Positions 51,910 to 60,011 of a stretch of DNA of 64,000 nucleotides are shown here, one piece after another (position 1 is the stretch's first letter; each line of letters opens with the position of its first letter). The DNA is from Chitinophagaceae bacterium (GTDB taxonomy: Bacteria; Bacteroidota; Bacteroidia; Chitinophagales; Chitinophagaceae), in NCBI GenBank assembly GCA_016720565.1, contig JADKKJ010000001.1, positions 496,001-560,000 on the forward strand, read 5' to 3'. The position numbers and the translations under genes are program-made. The notes below the pieces were generated by a model that was not told the origin of the DNA, made no database searches, and worked only from the letters and a program-made list of their open reading frames with translations.

Positions 51910-52893
51910 TTAACTGGCCAGGATCTTCATGATCTTGAGCCATTCTTCACTCACTTTTCCTTTGCTTTTTACCGCATTTTCCAGCGGCATATAATGCATT
52001 TTATTGTTCACGATTCCCACAAATACATTGTGTCTTCCTTCTACCAGCGATTCTACGGCATGATAACCCATTCTGCTGGCGATAAGACGGTCAAGACAAC
52101 TTGGAGAGCCTCCTCTCTGTATATGCCCCAATATGCATACACGGATCTCCGCGTTCGGCATTTTTTCCTGGAGTACGCCCTGCACCTTATTAGCTCCGCC
52201 AAAATCATCCCCCTCTGCTACAACGATCAGGTTCACCAGTTTTTTCCTTTTCTCTTTTTCCATCAGTGATTCCACCAGGTTCTCCATATTCGTTTTCCTC
52301 TCAGGGATAAGAATATTCTCGGCCCCGGTAGCAATACCGCTATGAAGGGCGATATATCCTGCATCCCTGCCCATTACCTCTATCACAAAGATCCGGTCAT
52401 GGGCTTCCATGGTATCCCTTACTTTATCGATCGCTTCAACTGCTGTATTTACCGCGGTATCAAACCCTATCGTAAAATCGGTACCATTGATATCCTTATC
52501 GATCGTACCTGCCACTCCAACACAGGGGATATCAAATTCCTGGCTGAACTTTACAGCTCCGCGGAAGGAGCCATCTCCACCTATGATCACTAATCCATCA
52601 ATACCACTTTTCTTCAGATTATCATATGCTTTTTTTCTTCCTTCCGGTTCAAAGAATTCTTTGCAGCGGGCCGTTTTTAAGATAGTTCCTCCACGCTGAA
52701 TGATATTGGCCACTGATTTGGATTCCATTTGAAAAATATCATCATCTATCAATCCCTGGTAGCCGCGCATGATGCCAAATACCTCCAACTTATAATGTAT
52801 TCCAGTCCTTACCACAGCCCGGATGGCTGCGTTCATACCTGGCGAATCGCCTCCTGAAGTAAGTACACCAATACGTGTGACTTTTTTTTCCAT
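51910..52893 (-). CDS. pfkA: ATP-dependent 6-phosphofructokinase
   Basis: This 327-residue enzyme phosphorylates fructose-6-phosphate. Landmarks are GVLTSGGDSPGMNAAIRAVV, GLVIIGGDGSFRGA, the catalytic GTIDKDINGTDFTIGFDTA, EVMGRDAGYIALHSGIA and the RGGSPSCLDRLIASRMG region. The open frame extends to a TTG at 52908, but the ATG at 52893 gives the family start MEKKVTRIGVLTSGGD. The predicted leader (about 80 bases) holds an inverted repeat. It is upstream of pyk in an operon. Confidence 0.96.
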   Translation of the reverse strand: MEKKVTRIGVLTSGGDSPGMNAAIRAVVRTGIHYKLEVFGIMRGYQGLIDDDIFQMESKSVANIIQRGGTILKTARCKEFFEPEGRKKAYDNLKKSGIDGLVIIGGDGSFRGAVKFSQEFDIPCVGVAGTIDKDINGTDFTIGFDTAVNTAVEAIDKVRDTMEAHDRIFVIEVMGRDAGYIALHSGIATGAENILIPERKTNMENLVESLMEKEKRKKLVNLIVVAEGDDFGGANKVQGVLQEKMPNAEIRVCILGHIQRGGSPSCLDRLIASRMGYHAVESLVEGRHNVFVGIVNNKMHYMPLENAVKSKGKVSEEWLKIMKILAS

Positions 52894-52935
52894 TTCAATT
52901 TTATTCAAGTCCTGAAATTAGTCAATTTTTGCGAA

Positions 52936-52952
52936 TGTGTATTTAGTACACA
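52936..52952 (-). promoter_or_regulatory. Inverted repeat in the pfkA leader
   Basis: TGTGTA-TTTAG-TACACA has 6-base perfect arms and lies between the -7 element and the pfkA start, so it is either an operator or an mRNA stem-loop. Confidence 0.4.
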
Positions 52953-52975
52953 ATTAAAAGCCTGTTTTAGCCCTG

Positions 52976-52983
52976 CAAATATA
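52976..52983 (-). promoter_or_regulatory. -7 element of pfkA-pyk
   Basis: On the minus strand this reads TATATTTG followed by CAGGG, a full consensus match, 82 bases before the ATG. Confidence 0.55.
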
Positions 52984-53036
52984 AGGCAGCCACCGAGTTA
53001 AACGGGAATCATCTGACTGCATAGAGGCCAGATGGT

Positions 53037-53044
53037 TAACTTTG
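53037..53044 (+). promoter_or_regulatory. -7 element of the RmlD-like gene
   Basis: TAACTTTG is a full match to TAnnTTTG, 21 bases before the ATG at 53066. A longer frame starting with TTG at 53042 begins inside this element and is rejected. Confidence 0.6.
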
Positions 53045-53065
53045 AACAGGATAAACAACCTCGTA

Positions 53066-53956
53066 ATGAAGATCCTTCTAACCGGCGCAAATGGTTTTGT
53101 AGGTGCCTGGCTGGCGGCGGCTCTGCTCGACCAGGGGGAGGAACTACTGGCAACTGGGTCCGGCGATTGCCGTCTCCCGTTCACAGATCATCCGCTATTC
53201 CATTACCTCTCCATGGAGCTGAAAGATCCTGCTTCCATCAAAACTACCTGTGAAGGTTTTTGTCCTGAACTGATCATTCATTCCGGAGCCATGTCGCGGC
53301 CCGATGAATGTGAACTCAACCCTGAACTGGCATATTCAGTCAATGTAAATGGCACCCGTTGTTTACTGGAACAGGCGGAAAGAGTAAAAAGCCGGTTCAT
53401 TTTCTTGTCGACTGATTTTGTTTTTGATGGCCTGTCTGGTCCTTTTAAAGAAGATGACCAGCAGGCACCGGTAAATTATTACGGGCAAACAAAATATGAA
53501 GCAGAAAAATCAGTGATGGGCTATGGTCATGATTGGGCCATTGTTCGCACCATACTGGTCTATGGAAATCCGATAGTGCCAAGATCTTATTTATTAAGCA
53601 TTGTAGAAGGCAAATTGAAAAAAGGAGAATCCTATTCCCTGGTCAATGACCAATTTCGCACACCTACTTATGTGAAGGACCTTGTTTCAGGCATCATTGC
53701 TATCGTGAATAAAAATGCCAAAGGTATTTTTCATTTATCCGGAGAAGACAGGATGACCCCTTATGAAATGGGAATGGAGCTTGCGAAGCTCAAAGGATTG
53801 GATACAACGTTACTAAAGGCGGTAACCGCCGAAATTTTTAAAGAACCTGCGCTCCGGCCCAAAAGCACTTCATTTATGCTGGATAAAGCGAAGAATGAAC
53901 TGGATTACCAGCCACATTCATTTAATTCCGCGTTAAGGGAGATGAACGGGTATTAA
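53066..53956 (+). CDS. RmlD-like NAD(P)-dependent sugar-nucleotide reductase
   Basis: This 296-residue extended SDR protein has the glycine motif LLTGANGFVGAWLAAAL, SGAMSRPDECELNPELAYSVNVNGTRCLLEQA, FLSTDFVFDG, and the active-site YYGQTKYEAEKSV. It resembles dTDP-4-dehydrorhamnose reductase (RmlD) and related sugar-nucleotide enzymes; without an rml cluster around it, the substrate is open. Its stop overlaps the convergent arginase-family stop in the 4 bases TTAA. Confidence 0.88.
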   Translation: MKILLTGANGFVGAWLAAALLDQGEELLATGSGDCRLPFTDHPLFHYLSMELKDPASIKTTCEGFCPELIIHSGAMSRPDECELNPELAYSVNVNGTRCLLEQAERVKSRFIFLSTDFVFDGLSGPFKEDDQQAPVNYYGQTKYEAEKSVMGYGHDWAIVRTILVYGNPIVPRSYLLSIVEGKLKKGESYSLVNDQFRTPTYVKDLVSGIIAIVNKNAKGIFHLSGEDRMTPYEMGMELAKLKGLDTTLLKAVTAEIFKEPALRPKSTSFMLDKAKNELDYQPHSFNSALREMNGY

Positions 53957-54900
53957 TTCATCAGTAATACATTCACACTTCGCTGAAGTATATTGAAAGC
54001 GATCTCTGCCATCAGGTTTTCTTTATCAAGTGTGGGGTTTACCTCTGTGATCTCCAGGCAGCAGACCTTACGGTGCATCATGAACTTACTGATCAGGTCT
54101 TCCGCTTCTCTTTCGCGCAGGCCATTACTTACCGGGGTTCCCGTCCCTTTTGAGATGGAGGAGTCAAGGCTATCCACATCAAATGAAACATAGATATCTG
54201 TGCATTCAGAAAGATAACGGGTTACAGACCTTACCACATTTTCTGCTCCTTTGTTCCTTACTTCTTTCGTGCTTACCACGCGCATGCCGTATTTTTCGAT
54301 CAGGGCCCTTTCTTCTTTTTCAAAATCCCTCAGGGAAATAAAGACCACATCTTCCGGCCTTACCTTAGGTTCGATCTTACCGATAGATTTAAGATAATTC
54401 CAGTATTTGCTGGTCTCCGCATCCAGTTCGTGAACAGCGCAGTCCATATTGTCTTCTCCAATAGAAGCGGCCAGCGACATGCCATGCACATTACCCGATG
54501 GGGTAGTATAGGGCGTATGCAGGTCGGCGTGCGCATCGATCCAGATCACCCCGATACGGCTTTTCGGCTTAGACATTCTGAGTCCGGCAAGAGTGGCCCC
54601 TGCAATGCTATGATCACCGCTTAACACTACCGGGAAGAAATTATTGCGAACCGAATCATTCACCGCCTTGCTCACTCTTTCATACATGGTGGCAATGCCT
54701 TTGATCCTTTTAGCGTAGGGAGATTCGATAGGTTCAAATAGGAGTTTATTTTCGGTTGGGATCCTTTCCGATGGAAAATGAATAAAAAAATTACTCATGA
54801 AATCCAGGGCAGCGATGCGGATGGCTTCAATGCCAAGGCTGGCGCCACGGGTTCCGGCCCCGATCTCTGAAGGAACTTCTATCAGCTTTATATTTTTCAT
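53953..54900 (-). CDS. Arginase/agmatinase-family ureohydrolase
   Basis: This 315-residue enzyme has the manganese-binding motifs VVLSGDHSIAGA, IDAHADLHTP and SFDVDSLDSSISKGTGTPVSNGL, the arginase-family triad. Formiminoglutamase or agmatinase activity cannot be ruled out, but the start KNIKLIEVPSEIGAGTRGASLGIEA and the GSNVHGMS-type segment (SGNVHGMSLAASIGE) favour arginase. The open frame extends to 54969, but the promoter element at 54945-54952 supports the ATG at 54900. If it is an arginase, it would feed ornithine to RocD at 18 kb. Confidence 0.9.
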   Translation of the reverse strand: MKNIKLIEVPSEIGAGTRGASLGIEAIRIAALDFMSNFFIHFPSERIPTENKLLFEPIESPYAKRIKGIATMYERVSKAVNDSVRNNFFPVVLSGDHSIAGATLAGLRMSKPKSRIGVIWIDAHADLHTPYTTPSGNVHGMSLAASIGEDNMDCAVHELDAETSKYWNYLKSIGKIEPKVRPEDVVFISLRDFEKEERALIEKYGMRVVSTKEVRNKGAENVVRSVTRYLSECTDIYVSFDVDSLDSSISKGTGTPVSNGLREREAEDLISKFMMHRKVCCLEITEVNPTLDKENLMAEIAFNILQRSVNVLLMN

Positions 54901-54944
54901 ACTACTATTCGTAATTGAGGGGCGGGGAAGGCTTCCTGATCTCA

Positions 54945-54974
54945 CAAAGTTAAAGCCCATTGGCCGCAAATCAA
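54945..54974 (-). promoter_or_regulatory. Promoter of the arginase-family gene
   Basis: On the minus strand TTG (54974-54972) is followed at 19 bases by TAACTTTG (54952-54945), a complete -33/-7 match, 44 bases before the ATG. Confidence 0.65.
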
Positions 54975-55042
54975 ACTGCCGAACAGATCCCTGAATTAAT
55001 TTGAGGTCTATTCGGCAGCAGATTAAATATCAGTTGTTTAGA

Positions 55043-55828
55043 TCATTCTTTAAGAGCCAGGATCGGAATAGTGCTTTGGTAGACCAGTTGCTTGGTATTG
55101 CTTTTAGAGAAGAACTTGTTATACATATTTTGTTCCCGGTGGACCACAATAATGAAGTCAATATCCTTGTCTGTAGCGAACTGCTGTATGCCTGCCTGCA
55201 CATCACTTACGCCCATGAAAAAGAATTCAGGTTTGAACTCCTGAAACATTTCGGCCAGGACTTCTTTCTCGGCCTGGTACTCTTCCGTTATGGAAACATA
55301 GTGCGCGCTATCTACGTTCAGTACAAAAAAATTGGGCTCAAAAGTGGCCAGTATTTTTTTGATGGGAACCGAAGGCGTGGTTTCTTTACTGTTCTTAAGG
55401 TCGGAGGCCAGCAATACATTTTTCACATTCTTATACTTCGCATCATGGGGAACGATCAATACCGGACTGGCATTTGTTTCCAGGTATTTCAGCGCATTGC
55501 TGCCGATCAGGGTCTGCCCCAGTATGGAGCGTTCGGTAATGCCCATGATCACCAGGTCGGCCGTACGGTGACGAACCAGTTTCTCCAGTTCTTCCACAAA
55601 ATCGGATCCCTGGCGGGCCATAATTTCTGTCTTCACGATGCCTTTGGTCCGCAGGTGCTGGCTCACTTCCTCCAAACGTGCCCTTGCGCCGGCCTCATCA
55701 GCCTCCTTCTCGAAAATATGATACAGGATCATATTCACGCCATAGTGGCCCGTTAGAAGCTGAACGGCATATTCCGCGGAATTATAGGATGTCTCGGTAA
55801 AATCGATCGGTACTATGACCGTCTGCAT
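55043..55828 (-). CDS. Double-domain universal stress protein
   Basis: This 261-residue protein has two UspA-type domains. The first starts TVIVPIDFTETSYNSAEYAV and ends with the ATP-loop-like MGITERSILGQTLIGSNALKYLETNASPVLIVP. The second starts KNVLLASDLKNSKE, keeps the fold but no clear ATP loop, and ends PILALKE. The frame extends to a TTG at 55849; the ATG at 55828 sits after a -7 element. It follows a similar gene by 45 bases. Universal stress proteins help survival under stress; the ligand is unknown. Confidence 0.92.
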   Translation of the reverse strand: MQTVIVPIDFTETSYNSAEYAVQLLTGHYGVNMILYHIFEKEADEAGARARLEEVSQHLRTKGIVKTEIMARQGSDFVEELEKLVRHRTADLVIMGITERSILGQTLIGSNALKYLETNASPVLIVPHDAKYKNVKNVLLASDLKNSKETTPSVPIKKILATFEPNFFVLNVDSAHYVSITEEYQAEKEVLAEMFQEFKPEFFFMGVSDVQAGIQQFATDKDIDFIIVVHREQNMYNKFFSKSNTKQLVYQSTIPILALKE

Positions 55829-55856
55829 TATTGGTTGTTTCTGTTTCAAAGCGTAG

Positions 55857-55864
55857 CAAATTTA
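55857..55864 (-). promoter_or_regulatory. -7 element of the downstream universal stress protein gene
   Basis: On the minus strand this reads TAAATTTG followed by C, a full consensus match, 28 bases before the ATG at 55828, so this gene may have its own promoter. Confidence 0.5.
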
Positions 55865-55873
55865 GGAATAATT

Positions 55874-56662
55874 CTACTCATGCGCGGCCAATATCGGAAT
55901 ATGACTGTGATAAGCGAGCCTTTTGGTGTGGGTGGATTTAAAAATAGAAGTGGCATTGCTCTGGTGGCGGGGGATGGTAATGATGACATCGATATCCAGT
56001 TCTTTGATAAATTGGTCGATGGCCTGGAAGAATTCCTGTTTAACAAGGAAATGGAATTTTGGATCAAAACGGCTGAACATGGACTTCAGTTTTTGTTTTT
56101 CCAGTTCCAATTCAGGGGGAAGGGTTTCCCCATATGATTCTTTTGTAACATGTATGATATGCAGCTGGGGGTCGAACATTTCCAGTACTGCGGTGATCAG
56201 GGCATCGGGGGTTACATCCTCTACGCTTTTCAGATCGGAAGCAAAAGCAACATGGTCAATGCCTTTGAATTGGGCATCCGGAGGAATGATCATTACCGGG
56301 TAGAGGTTTTTGTCGATCAACCGCAGGGTATTACTTCCAAACATGGCCTGTCGTATGGCCGATTTACCTGTGATACCCATGATGATCAGGGTAGCCCTGG
56401 AGGTATGGGCAAGTTGCGCGATATTGTCTATCAGGTCGCCACCCATTTCCCTTTCGCACTCCACTTTTAAGACGCCTGCCTGCAAAAATTCCCTTTTAAG
56501 ACTTTGCTGGTAGTTTCTGATAATGTCAAGGTCATCCGGAGATTCATAATTACTGTAAAGTACCGCCAGCACATCCGGTTTTCCAGCCAGCATATTGGCC
56601 GCATATCGCGCGGCATTAAGAGAGGTCTCAGAAAAATCAACAGGAATGATCACTCGGTGCAT
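55874..56662 (-). CDS. Double-domain universal stress protein
   Basis: This 262-residue protein resembles its downstream neighbour: a first Usp domain (HRVIIPVDFSETSLNAARYAANML, ending MGITGKSAIRQAMFGSNTLRLIDKNLYPVMIIP) and a second (IDHVAFASDLKSVEDVTPDALI, ending KRLAYHSHIPILAAHE). The frame extends to a TTG at 56686; I chose the ATG at 56662, which gives the domain start. The pair probably arose by duplication. It is 42 bases after the L,D-transpeptidase gene. Confidence 0.92.
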   Translation of the reverse strand: MHRVIIPVDFSETSLNAARYAANMLAGKPDVLAVLYSNYESPDDLDIIRNYQQSLKREFLQAGVLKVECEREMGGDLIDNIAQLAHTSRATLIIMGITGKSAIRQAMFGSNTLRLIDKNLYPVMIIPPDAQFKGIDHVAFASDLKSVEDVTPDALITAVLEMFDPQLHIIHVTKESYGETLPPELELEKQKLKSMFSRFDPKFHFLVKQEFFQAIDQFIKELDIDVIITIPRHQSNATSIFKSTHTKRLAYHSHIPILAAHE

Positions 56663-56704
56663 GAAGGAAAGGTTTGTTAGCGGCAATTTAATGGATTTGC
56701 CGCA

Positions 56705-58426
56705 TCATTCGGTGGCCTCGCTGGGTTTTGTAGGAGTATTCACTGCTGGGTTTACATTATTGAACATCCGCGAATACAGTTCCTGGTCATGGCCATAAAT
56801 ATCATCCCTGAAATGCAGCAGTCCATTTCCATCTACCCAGGCCGTATAATAAATGATGAATACCGGCACTCTTTTTTTAAGAGCCACTGCTTTTTCCTTT
56901 CCGGCATTCATGGCTTCCACTATTTTTTCCCTGGTCCAGTCAGGGTCGTCCTTTAACAGCCATTCGGCCATTTTCTGCGGCTGGCTTAAGCGTATACAAC
57001 CATGGCTGAATGCTCTTTTGTTTTCATTAAAAAGGCCTTTGGATGGCGTATCATGAAAATAAATGCTGTAGCTATTGGGGAAAACGAATTTCACTTTTCC
57101 CAGAGAGTTGCCCGGACCTGGCTTTTGCCTGATCCTGCCTCCAACCATTTCCATATTCTTTTTCTTCAGGTAATTAGGATTCCTTTTAAGGGCAGGCAGT
57201 ATCTCTTTTTCTGCAATGCTGCTGGGAATATTCCAGTAAGGACTGAAAATAACCTGGCTCAGGTCGCCATTGAACATCATGGTATTGTTAGTTTCTTTTC
57301 CTACTACCACCGCCATTTCGAATAATTGCTTCCTGCCATCATACACATGAAGTATGAATTCCGGGATATTCACAATGATGAGGTTACCGCTTGGTTTCTG
57401 CGGCATCCACCGCATACGGTTCATATTAATGAGGAGTTGCATTAACCGCCATTCGGCGGGAACATTCATTTCTTTTACCAGGGAAGGGGTTATCACTCCA
57501 TCTGCTTTGTATCCATGCCGCTGCTGAAATCGCAGGATGGCCATAAGCAAGGTATCATCGAAAACTGCGCTGCTATCGTTGCCTAGAAGGTCCAGGGTCA
57601 TCCTTAACCTGTTTTTGATCAGCGGTACCTGGTCATCTGTTTGGCCTTTTTTCAGGGTGCCTTTTACCAGTGTGACCCTATTCCATCCACCTGATCTTGC
57701 GATGGCAGCGTACAGTGATAATTGTTTTTTAAGATCCCCATACATGTCATTCACATCCTCATAATATTTATCGTCCTTGTGTTTTTTATTCAATAGAGAA
57801 TCAGCCATTGTCAGGGGATCCACTTTTTGTATAGGGATGAATTTTTCCAGCTCCTTTCTTTTTACATAGCCTCTCTCATAGGTGCTGTTGATAAACCGGA
57901 TAAAAGTTTCGGTAAACCCAAATTCAGTTTGCAGCAGGCTGCTGTCGTTTTTGTTTACAGTAAACTCTTCCTGGTTCATGTAGTATTCAGCCTTCCGGGA
58001 AAAGATCTTATTGGCAATAGTGGAATCTTTAAGATGATTCACGGCGTAGTCATACTGGTTCCAGAAGAACCTGGCGGATTCCGATGGACCGCTGCTCGAG
58101 AACCAGGCGTACTGGTAATTGCGCGCGTTATAAAAACTGCGGATCCGGAGCCCGATCTGTTTATTTTCCAAGCCATTTGAACTGATATAATGTTCCATGG
58201 CCATGCTATCAAGAAAGATATCATTGAATGCGTTTGCAGAGGTTACGCTGAGATCCCTTTTTGTAATGGTATATTTATGCTCATTGGTATCTATCTTCTG
58301 GTCCACATTAACGGCCCCGATCTCCTGATCGCTGATTGGTTTTTTATTCCCGGATCCTGTGTTGCAGGAGAGGGTCAGCGTCGTTGCAAGGAATAGGATC
58401 GATCCGAAAAAAGAATATTTTTTCAT
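56705..58426 (-). CDS. L,D-transpeptidase lipoprotein, YcbB-like
   Basis: This 573-residue lipoprotein has a lipobox (TLTLSCNTG, Cys about residue 21). The long N-terminal part (about 30-250) is the YcbB-type scaffold region, followed by a peptidoglycan-binding segment (LRFQQRHGYKADGVITPSLVKEMN) and the YkuD catalytic domain, with His475 and Cys477 in SHGCIRLSQP. It makes 3-3 cross-links or attaches proteins to peptidoglycan. The frame extends to a TTG at 58459; the ATG at 58426 follows a -7 element and gives the clean lipoprotein signal. It lies 34 bases after the amidase-like gene. Confidence 0.93.
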   Translation of the reverse strand: MKKYSFFGSILFLATTLTLSCNTGSGNKKPISDQEIGAVNVDQKIDTNEHKYTITKRDLSVTSANAFNDIFLDSMAMEHYISSNGLENKQIGLRIRSFYNARNYQYAWFSSSGPSESARFFWNQYDYAVNHLKDSTIANKIFSRKAEYYMNQEEFTVNKNDSSLLQTEFGFTETFIRFINSTYERGYVKRKELEKFIPIQKVDPLTMADSLLNKKHKDDKYYEDVNDMYGDLKKQLSLYAAIARSGGWNRVTLVKGTLKKGQTDDQVPLIKNRLRMTLDLLGNDSSAVFDDTLLMAILRFQQRHGYKADGVITPSLVKEMNVPAEWRLMQLLINMNRMRWMPQKPSGNLIIVNIPEFILHVYDGRKQLFEMAVVVGKETNNTMMFNGDLSQVIFSPYWNIPSSIAEKEILPALKRNPNYLKKKNMEMVGGRIRQKPGPGNSLGKVKFVFPNSYSIYFHDTPSKGLFNENKRAFSHGCIRLSQPQKMAEWLLKDDPDWTREKIVEAMNAGKEKAVALKKRVPVFIIYYTAWVDGNGLLHFRDDIYGHDQELYSRMFNNVNPAVNTPTKPSEATE

Positions 58427-58442
58427 ATAGATGTTCACTATG

Positions 58443-58450
58443 CAAAAATA
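58443..58450 (-). promoter_or_regulatory. -7 element of the L,D-transpeptidase gene
   Basis: On the minus strand this reads TATTTTTG followed by CA, a full consensus match, 16 bases before the ATG at 58426. Confidence 0.5.
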
Positions 58451-58460
58451 AATCCACAAA

Positions 58461-59195
58461 TCAGTTGGTCCTATGATCTTTCATCCAACTGGCTAATTCT
58501 TTTTTGATGGCTGTTCCCATTGCTTTTTGATTGGAGGGATCCACCAGGTAATCATGGCTTGCAGCATTATCGCCAATTTCAAGCAGTACACGATAGGTTG
58601 CTCGGTTCACCTGTTCATCCAAACTATAAAATGCCAGTTTACCGGTTACGCTGCAGCGGTAATCATTTCTTCCGGTAGTACTGTCCAGCAATACGCCCCG
58701 GTCTTCCATTCCCGAAACAGCTGCAATGGCCCTGGTTAACCGGGCTGCCAGTTCACGGTTGGCAGCTTCATATTTATCGCCATAATGGATATATCCCCAT
58801 ACGGCATTCCGTTTGGTGCCGCCGTTGTTATGCACTGCGATAAAAACATCCGGATCTTTTTTATTGGCCTCCTGCAGTTCCCAGGCATAACCAGAGATCT
58901 TATTGTCGATTATAGCGGTGGTATGTAATTGTTTTGTGTTGCTGCCGGAATCTGCATGATGAAGATCTTTTCTTCCCAGGCTCCAGACTTTAAATTCTTT
59001 TAAAGCAGGCTCCGCTGCCATGGCTCCTTCCACAATGCCGTTGCAGGTAGCAGCTTCACTGAAATCTTTTCCCGTATCTGTTTGATGGGAGGGTTGCCAG
59101 ATCACGGTCCATTGCTTCTTTTTACTGGCAGAATAATGGTTGCAGGAAAGGCTGGCGAAAATGGTGAACAGCAGCAGCAGATGTTTTTGGCTCAT
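58461..59195 (-). CDS. N-acetylmuramoyl-L-alanine amidase-like lipoprotein
   Basis: This 244-residue lipoprotein has a lipobox (LSCN, about residues 16-19). The rest looks like an amidase_3 fold: a first-strand TVIWQPSHQTDTG with a His at the zinc-ligand place, then a Glu in NGIVEGAMA, the VFIAVHNNGGT motif with the second His, and a late VLLEIGDNAASHDYL with the general-base Glu. It would cut the amide bond of peptidoglycan stem peptides. It is the first gene of a run with the L,D-transpeptidase. Confidence 0.82.
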   Translation of the reverse strand: MSQKHLLLLFTIFASLSCNHYSASKKKQWTVIWQPSHQTDTGKDFSEAATCNGIVEGAMAAEPALKEFKVWSLGRKDLHHADSGSNTKQLHTTAIIDNKISGYAWELQEANKKDPDVFIAVHNNGGTKRNAVWGYIHYGDKYEAANRELAARLTRAIAAVSGMEDRGVLLDSTTGRNDYRCSVTGKLAFYSLDEQVNRATYRVLLEIGDNAASHDYLVDPSNQKAMGTAIKKELASWMKDHRTN

Positions 59196-59335
59196 TCGAA
59201 CGGTAATATTACGAAGTGGTTTTACTGAAATTATGCATAAAGGGGGAAAAATGCGGGGTAGAAAAAGGAAACCTCTTCAAATTGTCAGATTTTAGAGTAG
59301 AACATTATCCAAATCCAGTTAAACCAATATCCAAA

Positions 59336-59590
59336 ATGAGAAATCAACCAATCTGCGATGACAGCAGTTACATCGCTGAATCTTTCCGGCTCGATAGTGA
59401 ATATATCGGTCGTATGGCCAGGCTGGCCAGTTTCAAGATCAATTCTTATAAATTATCCGGTATGAATGGAGCTTTTGATCATACCCGTGATGAATTGCGG
59501 GAGAACATCAGCAGCACGTTGATGCATTATGTGGAAACGGCCGAGGTCGTATCCCTATCCGGTTTTTGGCACTCAGAGATAGAAAATTGA
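59336..59590 (+). CDS. Small protein of unknown function
   Basis: This 84-residue protein (MRNQPICDDSSYIAESF at the start) has no signal peptide or membrane segment; it is mostly predicted helical with a Tyr/Arg-rich middle. A longer frame starts with GTG at 59216, but its extra 40 residues have no good leader, so I prefer the ATG at 59336. It matches nothing I recognise. It converges on the next small gene. Confidence 0.5.
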   Translation: MRNQPICDDSSYIAESFRLDSEYIGRMARLASFKINSYKLSGMNGAFDHTRDELRENISSTLMHYVETAEVVSLSGFWHSEIEN

Positions 59591-59615
59591 TCTTTCTGCT
59601 GCTCTATACCATTTT

Positions 59616-59645
59616 CCGAAAAAGCACCCTGCGAAAAAGCAGGGT
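59616..59645 (-). terminator. Terminator between two small genes
   Basis: ACCCTGC and GCAGGGT form a hairpin (59626-59645). On the minus strand it is followed by GCTTTTTC, so it suits the minus-strand gene ending at 59645. Confidence 0.6.
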
Positions 59646-59872
59646 CAGTTCATGCTGAATTTCCAGCTGAAATCGACGGTTTCTGTGGTTTCAAAAAAAT
59701 TACTGAGGAATTGATACCACACGCGGTCTGTACGGCCCATGGCAATGATCTCCTGTAAATAGTTGCTTTTCTTCTTTTGTTCAATACTGTCCAATACAAA
59801 CTGGAATACTAATTCCCCGGCGGCTCTGGAGGCATATTTTAAGGTCATAAGCTTTTGATTTATCTTCTTCAT
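59645..59872 (-). CDS. Small protein of unknown function
   Basis: This 75-residue protein starts MKKINQKLMTLKYASRAAGELVFQFVLDSIEQ and ends in an aromatic-rich tail (TDRVWYQFLSNFFETTETVDFSWKFSMN). It has no signal peptide. A hairpin terminator follows its stop, and a -7-like TAGTTTTT lies upstream, which together support a real gene. The function is unknown. Confidence 0.6.
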   Translation of the reverse strand: MKKINQKLMTLKYASRAAGELVFQFVLDSIEQKKKSNYLQEIIAMGRTDRVWYQFLSNFFETTETVDFSWKFSMN

Positions 59873-59982
59873 TTACGTCCAAAAAACTATGCCAGATTTT
59901 TCAGGGTTTTCTCCACATTTTAACAAACCCGATTGTGAATAACTGCCTTCCCCCCGGCAGGTATGAATCTGCTTAATTCCAG

Positions 59983-59990
59983 TAAATTCG
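59983..59990 (+). promoter_or_regulatory. Possible -7 element of smc
   Basis: TAAATTCG followed by CCGC, a one-base variant of TAnnTTTG, lies 21 bases before the GTG start at 60012. Confidence 0.45.
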
Positions 59991-60011
59991 CCGCTACTAA
60001 ACAGAAAGAGA

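Noticed and set aside
52894..52908. TTG start for pfkA
   Set aside because: The ATG at 52893 gives the conserved family start. The same reasoning rejects the TTG starts at 53042, 55849, 56686 and 58459.
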